NCBI GenBank assembly: GCA_963082975.1 | Contig: OY720345.1 | Location: 31,566,611 to 31,630,610 of the forward strand | From: Labia minor | Lineage: Eukaryota; Arthropoda; Insecta; Dermaptera; Spongiphoridae | Direction: 5' to 3' | Length of the DNA: 64,000 nt | Shown here: piece by piece, positions 12,655 through 24,159 of the stretch | Numbering within the stretch: the stretch's first letter is position 1 | How the letters are laid out: each line of letters starts with the position of its first letter | The notes under the pieces: model-generated | Database searches by the model: none | What the model was told of the DNA's origin: nothing | Seen by the model: the letters and a program-made list of their open reading frames with translations, nothing else | Position numbers and translations under genes: made by a program

Positions 12655-12720
12655 TGAAACCATGTTGCTTGAGGTAATTGTTATAAAATTATAAGTATTT
12701 ATCACAATGCCCTTGGGACA
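12612..12720. repeat. Long imperfect hairpin, 43-bp arms
   Basis: The left arm (12612-12653) and right arm (about 12677-12720) are reverse complements over about 42-44 bp except for a 2-base bulge and a 4-base mismatch near the base. The loop is about 23 nt. Both ends read TGTCCC/GGGACA. It could be a foldback MITE or a transcribed hairpin. It interrupts the small ORF at 12514. Confidence 0.75.
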
Positions 12721-12910
12721 CAGCTGATAACATGTATATGATATTTTATATTTGTAAAACATAACATAATATTTTTGCTTAGTATATATTATAATAAGTG
12801 ATATTTTAATAAAATTATTTTTATATTATATTAAATGCGGAGTGGGAGGCTTTTTCGAAAATGTTATATACAATATAATAATGATATGGTGCTACAATAT
12901 AATGTATGTA

Positions 12911-13001
12911 CAGTGATGGAAAAAAGTAAACGCCAGAGGGGCGCTGTTGTTGGGCAATGAAGGCACATTGCCATCCTGGCGTTTACTTTTTTCCATCTCT
13001 A
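12911..13001. mobile_element. Short palindromic MITE (Tc1/mariner-like)
   Basis: Perfect 22-bp inverted arms begin GATGGAAAAAAGTAAACGCC (from 12915) and end at 12997. They flank about 39 bp of GC-richer sequence. TA dinucleotides lie near both ends (TACAGTGATGG and CCATCTCTA), suggesting TA-directed insertion. No coding sequence is present. Confidence 0.7.
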
Positions 13002-14321
13002 TGCATACATGTTTTATTGTAAAATCTTTAACTATACCACTAAACAAATATAGTATTGTATAGTATCTTTTTCACTTCTGGTTAACCGAAGTAGTTTACT
13101 TAAATTATTATTTCTCATTTTAGTTTATACAAATGATATGTATGTTATTTTAAAATAAAATAATTAACATGTTACATTAACAATAATAATATAATTCCTT
13201 TATCGGGAATAATTAAAAAGTAAAGAATAAAATTAAAAATATATAAATATTAGTATTCATATGATCACAATTCTAAGCAGTCCATTATCTTCAAAGAAAA
13301 AACATTCCTTGGAAATTTTTATCAAAGAATAATTAAAATGATTAATGAATTTTATTCATTATAAAATTCCTCTCGTTGAGGTTTAGAATTGTATATATAT
13401 TATATTATATCTATATAATAATTAAATTAAATTTCTTTTAAAAATTTATCCTTTTTTTTTATTTTTCTATACATTAAATATTCGCATAAATATTTACTTT
13501 CTTAATAAATTCTTCCAGTATATTTCTTATTTCTATTTAATCAATTTCTAATAAAGTATTTTTTCCACTGCAATGTATTCTTGTATTATTGAATAAGAAT
13601 TGCTACATTGCTAAATAAATATCAATTGATCTTGTTTATTGCTAAGAATTTACAATCATTTATTATATTCATTTTATATTCCATTTTTTTCTTGTTTCTC
13701 CTTTCTCCTAGTCTTGGTTTGCACTATTCTTCATAATAATCCCAAAAATAATAATAAAAAGATAATATAAAGAAGTAACTATTGATAAGATTATATTTGA
13801 TCTTAATCTTCATAAATTTATTGACATTAATTTCATTAATTTCATCCCTTAACCATCATATAATAATATCTTTTCTATTATTCTCAGTTCAAATAGAATA
13901 GATTAAATACATAAATGTTCATATCAAAATTTCAACATGTTAAATATTTAAATTTTTCAATATGGATTTAAATAATGGTTACCTCAATGAGAATGCTTTC
14001 TATTATGGAGATAGAGATCTAGCATTTTAATACAGAAACCAATAATATTAGAAAATTTAACACCATTATCTTATCGATTGTCTTGTATTGGTGTTGTCTT
14101 AACCAAAACATTAGGATAAAAGAGAAAGTTAAACATGGCAAGTTGGGTCAGGGAAAGAAACCGCAGTTTTGATTGAAATATTAAATTTGTTGATTAATAA
14201 ATTAATATTTATTATTCCATATTTATTATAGAGTAATTAATTAACACAAGTTATCTTCCTTGCGGTAATTCAAAATGAAACTCTTTCATATCGTAATTTC
14301 GAATGAAATATTTCATTTTCA
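13002..14321. other. AT-rich intergenic DNA, no gene seen
   Basis: No open frame or repeat recognised between the small MITE and the HINE-like copy B. Confidence 0.65.
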
Positions 14322-14955
14322 GATAAAATAAGTTGACCTGTGGCCAGGTCCGAACCGACCGACGGTTTGAAATAAATTAATTTCCAGCTACAGAAACAAT
14401 TTCAAATAATTTTAATATATCTATTAATGTAATAAAAAACAGATAGGCATATAACATAAATATTTTTAATTTTATTTTATTTATAATATATAGCTGAAGT
14501 AGCCGGCGTTGCCGGCGTTACCCGAGGCTGTGACGTCATGAAGGGCTGGGTGACGTCATATAATTTTAAATTAAGAAAAACATAATGAAGATGATTTTTC
14601 CCGAGGATAAAACCAATACATTCGTGGTGATATGTAAAAAAATCTCCTTATGTGAAATTTGGTGCGAAAATAACCCTTCCCTTCTTATCGTCGATCGCTA
14701 ATACTACCACTTCCGGTTTCCGGATTTGCACCAAAAGTTGATCAATTCATCCCACTGATGCATTAAGTAAATATACCAAATTTCATCAAAATCCGTTAAG
14801 CCGTTCAGGCTGTACACATCTATACGGACGGACAGACATCTTGCTAAAAATACTTTTTTCTGTTAAGAAAATGCATGATTCGTGGAGATATGTAAAAATC
14901 TCCACATGTGAAATTTGGTGTGAAAACAATACCTCCCTTACTATCGTCGGTCGGT
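14322..14955 (-). mobile_element. HINE/Helentron-like element, copy B (inverted)
   Basis: Nearly identical reverse-complement copy of 4581-5215, including the hairpin (GACCTGTGGCCAGGTC region, 14335-14352), both TGACGTCA sites (14531, 14551) and the ACCGACCGACG terminus at 14955. High similarity over about 630 bp implies recent activity or gene conversion. Confidence 0.75.
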
Positions 14956-15500
14956 AAAAAGGTAATTTTCTTACACACAATTTCAAAATTATAAATAATT
15001 TTTTAAATCTAAATTGACATTAATTTCATGAAGAGTAAAAAAATGTAAAATATCCTCATAAAATAGCTCTAAAAAATTAGTAAATTAAATCTAATTTATA
15101 GTACTTTCAACTTGTTTACATTTTTCCTTTCCAAGACTACTAAGCCATTAACGGCTATAGGGTGTTGAAAGCACCAGTCCGTTCACTGAAGATAAAGCCG
15201 CGTTATCACGATCAATCAACTAATTTTAATTGACCAATTAAAATTGATCAGAAAAGAAGTTGACTTGTAAGAATGAGGCTTGAGACAAACTTTTGTCGTT
15301 TAAATATGAGGCACGTTCGAGTTGAACCATAAATTGAAACGCGTGAACATTTGATCGCCTAGTTAGTTTAATTCTTCTTTCCTCGATTAACACCTCTCTT
15401 GGTCAATTCTTCTCAAACACGATCCTATTTTCTTGTGTTTTGATTGTTGAAAATGAGTTTAATGTGGTCGGAAAGCGTTATGATAAATTTTTGAGATCAA
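14956..15500. other. Intergenic DNA, no gene seen
   Basis: Less AT-rich than the neighbours (15130-15490). Contains a small inverted repeat TTTTAATTGACCAATTAAAA at 15224-15243. No coding frame. Confidence 0.55.
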
Positions 15501-15667
15501 AGGTTCTCAAACTGTGCTACATGTACTAATGTGGTACCTTATAATCTGACGGTGGTACCTCCAATATAGTTAATAACTCTTAGTAACGAAATCATTTTAA
15601 TGGTACGTGAACTTTTTGATGGAAGTTTCTGTGCTACCAACTTCAGAAGTTAGAGAACCTCTGTTCT
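15501..15667. repeat. Decayed hAT-like MITE
   Basis: The ends CAAAGGTTCTCAAACTG and GTTAGAGAACCTCTG form an imperfect TIR. A second degraded copy of the internal part (AGTAAC-AAATCATTT...CTTTTTGATGGAAGTTTCTG) is at about 39010-39120. No clear TSD remains. Confidence 0.6.
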
Positions 15668-15880
15668 AGAACCTTATAAGAAGCATGATTGTCTGTGGAA
15701 TTATCGATTGGATTCCTATAAAAATAGAAATGCGCGAGTAAATGCCTTAAATTCAATCGTGAAAGATTTAGGAATTTTGGTTGTTCAAAAAAATAAAGTG
15801 GAGCCGGCACGGAGGGTAATCACCTCAAAGCTATTGTAAAGACTGAAACGTTTGATTCATTTCAATTGAAACTTGAAAAT

Positions 15881-15930
15881 TGGGCGCGATTATTGGATGG
15901 GTGACCGCTTGGGAACATCGCGTGTTTTTA
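15881..15930 (+). repeat. 5S rRNA-like fragment
   Basis: TTGGATGGGTGACCGCTTGG followed by GAACATCGCGTG resembles the 3' third of arthropod 5S rRNA (TTGGATGGGTGACCGCCTGGGAACACCG...). The 5' promoter boxes are absent. It is a 5S pseudogene or part of a 5S-derived SINE, possibly with the upstream block from 15800 (GAGCCGGCACGGAGGGTAAT). Confidence 0.55.
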
Positions 15931-16204
15931 AATAATAATTTTTTCTACTAGTTTCGGCGGTAGATATACTAAACAAGATTACAATCGATAATTATTTTGT
16001 GGTCACCCATGAAAAGTTTCTATGAATCCTTTAAGAAAATAATTCAAACTTGTTATTAAAAATTAAATTATATATTTTTTTTATTTGGGCTTTCATCAAT
16101 TGATATTTCAATAAAACTGATATTATAATTTGAAGTTTGTAATAAGAAGTAAAGTATGCCATTTAAAAATTTAATTTACTCTAATATATATATAAGATTA
16201 TTAA

Positions 16205-16392
16205 ATTAAAATATATTTTTTAAATAAGAACACAAAAAGAAATGAATGTTTTATGTAATATACTGATTGAAACAAAATGGATGAAAACCTTTTACTACTT
16301 TCAACCACCAAATACTATGTACCACTCGGGGGTACAGGGGGCGGAGCCCCCGTCTAGGTGTGAAGAGCGCCGAAGGCGCTCTGAGCAGCTAG
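16205..16392 (+). mobile_element. Helitron 3' end, second copy
   Basis: Homologous to 3840-4036 (AACACAAAAAGAAATGAATG, TTTATGTAATATACTGATTG). It ends with a perfect hairpin GAGCGCCGAAGGCGCTC, then TGAGCAGCTAG|T. Confidence 0.75.
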
Positions 16393-17323
16393 TATATATA
16401 TAAGATTATTTTTAGTTGATTATAATGAACTTGCAGAATCCTTATCAACATTTCAAACAACATTAAATTTCCTCGGATCCGGATAATGCTTATTTATAGT
16501 ACAATTATACATGAATTATAGGAATATGTCAATTTCAGATATTCTTTACCTGAAAATACTACTATTTATGAAAATGAAAAAAATGTTATTTAATATAAGA
16601 ATGTCTAAAAAAACTAAAAAAGATAACAATCAATTAAATTTTAAATAATAGAAAATTATGAAAAAATTTTGAAATTAATGCAAATCATGTTTTATAATAC
16701 CATCTTGGGTATCATATTGTTTTAATGAAATTATTATGAAAAAACAAATAAAACAAAATACCAAAAAGAGTTCTAACAAAATGAAAGGATTATAATTTTA
16801 TTTAGAAAGTTATATCAAAGAAAAAAAAAATTAATGAATTTAGAAAATAAATACTACCTACTATAGTCATTTATGAAAAATCCTCCTGTTGATAAAGCAT
16901 GTCATTGAAATAAATCAAACACCTAATAAACTCTCTCTACGTGTAAATATTTACCTGGTATAATCTTGAAGTTTGTAATAGTATTAACAGCCCGGTTCAA
17001 ATAAAAGAAATTGTTTAAATCACATGATTGAAATTAACAAAATGAACATATCATATTTTAAAAAGGGAAAGTTCTCTCAGAGGATAATTAATATTTCCAC
17101 TACATATCATTCTAATTATTATTTAAATTTAAAGTGTAAATTTAAAGTGTAGATTATTTTTTAAATAGATATTTCTATTATTTTATAATTATTAACATTT
17201 ATAAAATATGTAGTATTAAAGAAATATCAAAATATTAATATATATATTTTTCTAGTTAGTATTTAATTAGATATAAAAGATATTATATATATATTTTCAA
17301 CTAATATTAAAAATAAATAATTA
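16393..17323. other. AT-rich intergenic DNA, no gene seen
   Basis: No exon, RNA gene or repeat family recognised. Confidence 0.65.
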
Positions 17324-17764
17324 ATAAGTCCATAAATCCGTGACACAGGTTTTTGGATAAAAAATTATTTGAGCTCTATACACTTCGTCCGTTTCTCCAA
17401 TTTTTTTATCCCTTACAATAAATAAGATTTGTCGTGGTCATCTTTGATGTCGATTCACCCTTTGAAACCCACTGTTTTGACTGCGTTTGGTCTCTGGGGT
17501 GTTATGGTGGATCCTCATTTCACTCACGGTTACGAAACCGCGCAAAAACTCAGTTTCAGTGATGTTATTTTTTTATCCGCAAAAAATGATGCTTAATAAG
17601 CAAATTTTGAGGAAGTCTGCTATTAATGGATGTCAAACAAAAACTAAAAGACCCAGCTGGTTCAATTTGAGACAGGAGTCAGCTGATAGTTTCCTGCTGA
17701 CAGGGGCAGTGTTAACATTTTATTTAAGAAACGGGAAATTCAAAAAGTCACGGACTTATTGACC
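17324..17764 (-). mobile_element. Mariner relic, internally deleted, copy 1
   Basis: The ends AATAAGTCCATAAATCCGTG and CACGGACTTATTGACC are mariner-like inverted repeats. On the minus strand RIHHNTPETKRSQ is the transposase motif HHxTPETKRQS. About 440 bp remain of a usual about 1.3 kb. The plus ORF 17487-17762 is antisense noise. Confidence 0.75.
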
Positions 17765-18568
17765 TTCCTTCGTAGTAATATTGAATAATACCTGAACGAT
17801 ATAATCGATAATGATAAAACAGTCTAAAATTTAGAAAAATTTACTTATTTAATAAGGAATTATATTTTTTATATAAATATAAATTAGATTTTCTAGAGAA
17901 ATAACTTCTCTGAGAAAATAAAAGTATCTAGAGAAAAGCCCCTTAGAAAGAAAAATAATTTAAATGAGGTTTATTTAATGAATTTTATAAAACTAAACTA
18001 AGGGGTACAATTATAATTTAAAGATTTTTTATAAAAGAACTCAGCTTAACTTTAATAGATTTATAAAATTAATATTTTATATATATATATTGTCTAAGAA
18101 ATATTATTCCGACAAACTGGAATTGATAAAAATTTAGTGTTTTTATGTATATCAAAGGGTTTATCTAAATTATCATATGAAACATAAATAAGACTTATTA
18201 AAACATATTAATACTTATTAAAATTTTTACTTGTTTTAAAAATTTTAAATTACATTTATATTATTAGATTACTTGGAAATTAAAATAAATTTTAAAAATA
18301 AAATAATTTAAATTTTTAATTGATTTAGATTCAGTGATATGCTTTATGCTTATTTTAATAATGAATCCTTCATTAAAGAAATTTTCTTCTTGTTCACTTT
18401 CTGTTAGTTTAAATCTTACATAACATCCAACAATTAGTTAGGTATTTTTTGAAATCAAGGGACCCAATTTGAATTTTTTTTTAAGTTTATTTTTGTGTTT
18501 TAATTTATGAATTAAATAAAAATGTCAAATCAATTAATTTAATTATTTACTATTTTTTTATGTTATAG
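17765..18568. other. AT-rich upstream/intronic DNA of tetraspan gene
   Basis: Probably intron or 5' region of the gene at 18569. The missing first coding exon was not found here. Confidence 0.5.
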
Positions 18569-21155
18569 TCGAGTACTTCATCAAAATCCGTTTGTACGGA
18601 TGGCTGGTCATCACTTTTGGGGGCAGCCCAACTCACTCTGGGTGTATGCATGTGCGTCCTGGCGGTGCTTGCGATCCTCCATGAGGCCTCCTTAGCGAAT
18701 GTAGCTTCTGGTTTATGGGGTGGTGCAATTGCCGTGTCAGCTGGTGTGTCCGGTATTCTTGCGGGTATGCATACCTCGAGTAGTAAACGAAAGGAACCCA
18801 CCTCTTCGCTGGCGATTACCGTCTTTTTAGCTGTTTCTTTAATCGCCTTTGCGGTGGGAAACCTCGTCCTGGTGCTTGCTGCAATTGGTCTGGTCAGAGA
18901 CGCTCAACGCCCTAGTCTTGTTCAAAATAGTTGGCCTAATGAGGTATTTCATGTCTTATCTTTTATAAAATTTTAATTTCTATAATTATACAGCATAATT
19001 CATAATTTTTTTATCTTTCAGAAACCATTGCCAATTGAAATTGAATCCGATGAAACGACAATAAATTGGGCACCACTTTTAGCTAATTTAGGTCTTGTTC
19101 TGGTCTCCAGTTTAGAATGTTTGGCAGCACTCGTTACTTCATTTAAGTATGTAAAATTGATTTCATATTAAATAAAAAGTGATTTTAAAAGAGGATACGT
19201 TATATTAAGTTAACTTTTAATAAAAAATCACTGTATTAATTAATTTATATGATTTTATTTATTCTATTTATTAATTATCGGTTGAACAGTCTGAATTTTT
19301 ATACTTTCGACTTAGCTGGATAGAGGTGTTGTATGATCAATACAAAGGATCCCAACCTTTGATTTTCTTGATCGGAGGCCGGTACTTTATATTTCAAGGA
19401 GTTTCCCAATTTTGATCACGTAGGCTGGGTGAACCTCGTTCTCATATACATCAGCTAGAGAGAAATTCCCTTGCAAGACCAGGGACATGAGAATTGCAAT
19501 ATACCAGAGGTTCCCAATCTTTTCCGGTTTGCGACTCCCTAAATAATCAGATTTTTTCTCCCGGCGCCCTCAATAGATCAGATTTTTTTTCTAAATTTTT
19601 TACTTTCTTTAAAAATTGGAAAACTTTCCTTTTTTAAATGCGATTACCCATTTGACAGCGAAAAATTAAAAACTTATACTTATTATTTGCTTTGGGATAA
19701 TATAATATCTAATTGGCGACCCCCTAATAACTGCAACGCGGCTCCCCGGGGGGCGCACACTTTGGGAATCACTGTTATATACCACATATACTATATATAT
19801 TTATTTAAATTTTATAAATAAATAATTTATTTAAATTTTATAAATAAATAATTTATTTACAATTAATGACTTATAATTGATTTAATTTTAAGATATTTCT
19901 ATTTATAAAATTAATAATATTTATATTATATTTCAGATGTTATCACTTGGTCTGTCCTTGCTCAAAACGGCGACTTGAAACCCGACATCGTCAATTAGAG
20001 ACGATGTCTTCGGTTCCTTGGATAGTTACTGGAGGCTCCAAGGAAAGAAGAATTGCAAATTGGGTGATTCAGCATACACCCAATTCTTCAGCAAGTGTTT
20101 TGTTGGTCCCACCTCCACCCCCTTCGGTAGTAGTACCCTTACTTTTATTTGATTACATTCATTATTTTCAAATATTATTATATTAATATATTCGTTTAAT
20201 ATAAAATAAAGACAAGATTAGTTTATTGGTTGAAGAATCGATGCATAATGAAGGAGAATGAAGTATATATTCATAAAGTATTTAGTAAAAATTCATTAGT
20301 TAAAAACTCTCTTTATAAGCAAGACAACTATTTATAAATTTGATATTATCATAATGTACCTTTAAGGGTTACTAACTTTATTTCTTAAATTTTTACTTAT
20401 TCTTTAAATATATTGACCCTTCTTTAACAAATTCTTTTTGTTTTGTTTTTTTTTTTTTGTTATTTTTCTATTTCTTACTAAAGTATTTCTTTAAATTTTT
20501 ATTTAGTTTTTGGTTCCAATGAAATGCTTAATAGCTCTTAATTAAATAAAATTGAATTATATTAAACAATAATAAATTATAATTAATCTCACATACTTAT
20601 TTATTTTGAAAATAATAAATATTAATAATTTCTTATATTTAATTTTAAATTTTAAATAAAATTAAAATGATTCTAAATGATGTAAAAATTAAATAAATGA
20701 TTTGTTTCAGTCTCGGATGGTTACTCCAGCTTTTTTAAATCCGTTGTTGTTATCTCCACCGCCCCAAACGATACTAACAGCAAGACCAATCAATCGACCC
20801 AGTTCTTCACTGACACAGGTTTTAACAGAGAAAATTAAAATTTATATATTTTTATATTTTTAGAAATGTAATTCATATTGAATTTATTATTGTGTGTTTG
20901 AAGGATACAAGAAAATCGCGTCATTCAAGAGGAAGCCGACACCACAGGCGGATGATTTCCACAAGTGTGGGGTGCCCGGAACCCCCACCTACACAACCTT
21001 CACCAAGTGAAGAAGAGTTGGCAAAAACCTATACAGGGATGGATCGAGATCTTGCTGAAGAATTTATTTCGATTGCAATGGAACCATCAGTAAACAATTC
21101 CAATAATAATAGTAGTTGTACAGATTCATGTGCTTCTCTGACCACACGATCTTAA
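18569..21155 (+). CDS. Four-pass transmembrane protein, 5' end missing
   Basis: Five coding exons join in frame: 18569-18943, 19022-19146, 19937-20126, 20711-20818 and 20904-21155 (TAA), 349 residues. The first exon seen opens after an AG in phase 0 without an ATG, so at least one upstream coding exon is missing from this model. The sequence shows four hydrophobic segments: LLGAAQLTLGVCMCVLAVLA, then a Gly/Ala-rich segment containing GLWGGAIAVSAGVSG, a third from about 18800 to 18895, and a fourth in exon 2 (WAPLLANLGLVLVSS). A Cys-rich juxtamembrane stretch (CYHLVCPCSKRR) could be palmitoylated. The tail is Pro-rich, then basic (SRHSRGSRHHRR), then Ser/Asn-rich. The layout resembles MS4A/CD20-like or FAM189/ENTREP-like tetraspan proteins, but no PPxY motif is visible and I do not recognise the orthologue. 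A polyadenylation hexamer lies at 21202. The exons have normal codon use and clean splice sites, so this is a real gene; its function is unknown. Confidence 0.8.
19320..19504 (-). mobile_element. tRNA-derived SINE copy 2
   Basis: Shares TTTGATTTTCTTGATCGGAGG, CAATTTTGATCACGTAGGCT and GAAATTCCCTTGCAAGACC with copy 1. The tRNA-like head is cut off where the hAT MITE begins at 19505. Confidence 0.75.
19505..19774. mobile_element. hAT-type MITE next to SINE
   Basis: The ends CAGAGGTTCCCAATC and TTTGGGAATCACTG form an imperfect TIR. Flanks CAATATAC and TTATATAC match at 6 of 8 bases, consistent with a decayed TSD. It lies in intron 2 of the tetraspan gene and abuts a SINE relic, probably interrupting its tRNA-like part. 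Confidence 0.75.
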
Positions 21156-22788
21156 TATTTACAAAAGTCATTAAATGTGAACTCTTAAGTGATGAATAGT
21201 AAATAAAACAAACTTACTTTTTAGCTTTAAAAAAAAGAATGACCAAATGAACATTTTTATATATATTTCGAAAATTAAAATAACAAAAAATAAACAAAAA
21301 AAAATCAAACGAGCTTCAAATTAATTGTTTTTTAATATCAGCGAGTGTTGCAGCCATCCCAACAAATGCAAAATAAGAAATTAAATTTTGAATTATTAAA
21401 ATGATAGCCATATTAACAATATTATAAAGTAAAACATATAATAAATATAAATCAAATCAAATACAGGGTTCGTTTTGTGAGAAATTCTTTAAGTCCATAA
21501 TAATAAAGGGATGAAAAAAATTACTTCAGTACACCATTGAAATATTTGAAGAATTATATATATTTTTTTTCAACTAAATGTCATTTTGTAATCATAGTAT
21601 AATTAAATATATTCAATATTATAAAACAATAGTTTTTATATACAAATACAAATATTTTTACACATTAATAATAACTAAAAAGCTGTGGTGTATTGGGAGG
21701 GGAACGACGTTCCCTTACCTTTTTTCAGAACCGGAACGCGTTCCAGTCCCGACAACTCCCACTTAAACCTACTGTTAGAGTTTCATTTTTGTATTCTTAA
21801 ATACTTTGTATAGTAAGAATAAGAAAAAATAAAAACTTGTATGGAAAAAAATAGTTTTCTAAAAATAGTACTTTTTTGCTCCCTCTAAGTTACTTCTTAT
21901 TTTACCAATACATCACTGCTAAAAAGTGGTTATTTTAAATAAAAAATTTCATTCTCTTTATAATAATAATAATAAATATTTATAAGAAAAATAATTTTTT
22001 ACCCTTTTTATAATTTTTCAAAAAGTTAATAGGCTTGAGAATAAAATGAAATGCTTAATTCTTGTTGATATTTAAGCCTTCAACATGGCAGAGATAAAAT
22101 AATGATAACGGACATTAAAACAAATTTTATCTATAAGGGCTGAAATGCTAATTAAATTAAAATTGTGCCTATTAAATTATAATCTAAGGTCAATTTAATA
22201 TCTATGTAAATACACAAACTAATTATAATAAAATTAAATACAACAAATATATATTATTAAAGTCTTATTTATTTTCCCTATTAAATACAATCATTTGTGT
22301 ATTCCTTTTGAATAATGTAAATTATTTATTATTATTAATTATTATTATTAACAATAAGTCTTGAATTATAAAAATTAATTTTATTGAATATATTTGAATT
22401 TAGACTAATGTATAATATTCAATACAATTCAATTTCATTTGATAAATATTCCTCTCCTAATATTATGATTATTTATAATATTATTTATAAGATAAGTGGC
22501 ATAGAGGACTCGAGTTTATTCTATTCTCGCCTACCTTCCAGTCATAAAAACGAGTGGAAATCTAAATTTATTTTTTTAATTTCTATCTAATAATTAATTA
22601 ATTAAATAAGTTCATTTTGTTTTTTTTATAAATGCCTTCCACACTCAACTCCATTCCTTCTAAAAAAAATTTTTAATAAATATTTTTCTTTAAATTTTTC
22701 TAAATTAGTGTACTCAATACAATTTCAAATTATTCTCATAGAATAACTACATTATTTAATAATGTTTAATAATAAATTTACTCTGATT
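21156..22788. other. 3' UTR and intergenic DNA after tetraspan gene
   Basis: Polyadenylation hexamer AATAAA at 21202-21207. Then AT-rich DNA with the repeat relic at 21680. The frames at 21578 and 22384 are non-coding by composition. Confidence 0.55.
21680..21772. repeat. GC-richer repeat relic
   Basis: Contains GGGGAACGACGTTCCC and GGAACGCGTTCC palindromic motifs in otherwise AT-rich intergenic DNA. It looks like one end of a DNA transposon. The other end and TSD were not found. Confidence 0.35.
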
Positions 22789-22862
22789 ATCTAGTTCAGG
22801 GATGGGCAAACTTTTTTAGGATGGGGTCTACTTCTAATTTTTACTATCTCGCCAGAGATAGT

Positions 22863-23460
22863 ATTGCGATCATGAAAATTTTCGATGTTGAGATTTTGAT
22901 GTTTTTATACGTTTTGAAGGTTCCTGAATCATTTTCACTAAGGTTGAGAAAAATGTCTGTGTGTGTGTATGTGTGTGTGTGTGCGTATGTGTGTGTGTAT
23001 GTATGTAGACAAGATTACGCAAAAACGGTTTGAGCTAGAATGATGAAATTTGGTACATGGACATTATTCAAAATTCATAGTTTTCTATCAACTTTTGAGA
23101 AATGTAGCTCAACCGGAAGAGGGTCATTACCTACAACGTTTTGATTCTTTTCCTCTAAAGTGACCGTAAAAATATAAATATATGTTTGATAATTTTTCAC
23201 ATGATTAATAATTGTATAAAACTGCTATATATAGAATTTCAGCTTGATTGAATTGCTGAAAGTACCAGAATTAATTTTTTAACACTGCAAATCTCACGCG
23301 CCAACACGTGCCATGGTGCCATCAATAAAACATGCGCTGGTTTAATATTTATTATTTATAATTTATAATTAATTAAATTTAATTTAAATATAATATATTA
23401 TGTTATTTAATCCAATTCAAATTGCGAGATAGTCGAGTGGAGACACTCCAGCTAATTTTA
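22863..23460 (-). repeat. Dispersed repeat R2 copy 2, nested in hAT
   Basis: Reverse-complement copy of the 1127-1556 family, ending with GTGGAGACACTCCAG. It sits inside the hAT at 22797-24151, so it inserted after that element. It includes a (TG)n/(TATG)n microsatellite at about 22960-23008. Confidence 0.75.
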
Positions 23461-23702
23461 CAATAAGTCGGTCCACCAGATATTTATTAAAATAATAATA
23501 ATAAACAATGGTATAAATGTACATAGGTAACTAAAAAAATAGAATAAGAAAGGAACTTAGGTATATATTTTCAAACAAAATTTAAAGATTATAAAAGTAT
23601 AAAAATATCAAGTTCATAAGAAATATTCTGATTCGAATTATTATTTAAGATAAAGTCATGTGAAATTGTCCGCATTAGAAGATTTACACTGCATATCCTC
23701 TG

Positions 23703-23996
23703 CTAATTTAGTAAATATTGGTGTATAACTGCCAGTCTTGTACTGCATTCGAGGTGATTGTCTGTAAGACGGGAGCGATATTTTGATTTAATTATATTCA
23801 TCGTAGAAAATGCAGATTCACATAGGTAGGTAGAGCCAAAGAACGATGTTAAATTTAATGCGAGACCTTTTAAATTAGTATACTTAACTTCGTCCATTAA
23901 ATTCCAAAAAATATTTGTAGGATCTGAATTATGTGCTTTTAAAATTATGTCATTTTGAAGAAGAACTTCATCTTCCTCAATAGTTATAGAAAACAA
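23703..23996 (-). pseudogene. hAT transposase C-terminal remnant
   Basis: The 97-codon open frame contains FFGSTYLCESAFSTMNIIKS and SRLTDNHLE, the hATC dimerisation motif of ZBED5/SCAND3-like transposases. No start context or upstream DDE/zinc-finger domains are present. It is a transposon relic, not a host gene. Confidence 0.85.
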
Positions 23997-24159
23997 TTCG
24001 TTTATATTTTTGGTTATTTCTTCCCCGAGTAATGGAATTTTTTATATGCTAAGGAGTAGTTTAAGTAAAAAAGGCAATGAGTAAAGGCGATCACTTTAAA
24101 ATGACTCGGCGGTCCACCAGTCGATCGCGATCGACTTAATGCCCATCCCTGATCTAGTT

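Larger units (their letters stand above)
22797..24151 (-). mobile_element. hAT transposon with transposase fragment
   Basis: The TIRs CAGGGATGGGCAAAC and TGCCCATCCCTG are the classic hAT ends. Flanks 22789-22796 and 24152-24159 are both ATCTAGTT, an exact 8-bp TSD. Length is 1,355 bp including a nested repeat at about 22863-23460. Minus-strand frame 23996-23703 encodes a hAT C-terminal dimerisation region (GSTYLCESAFSTMNIIKSKY, then RSRL). The N-terminal transposase domains are absent, so the copy is not autonomous. Confidence 0.93.

Noticed and set aside
15881-15930. Functional 5S rRNA gene
   Set aside because: Only the 3' third is recognisable and the internal promoter is missing.
18550-18801. 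83-codon minus-strand ORF
   Set aside because: Antisense of the first membrane exon of the tetraspan gene; no splice or start support.
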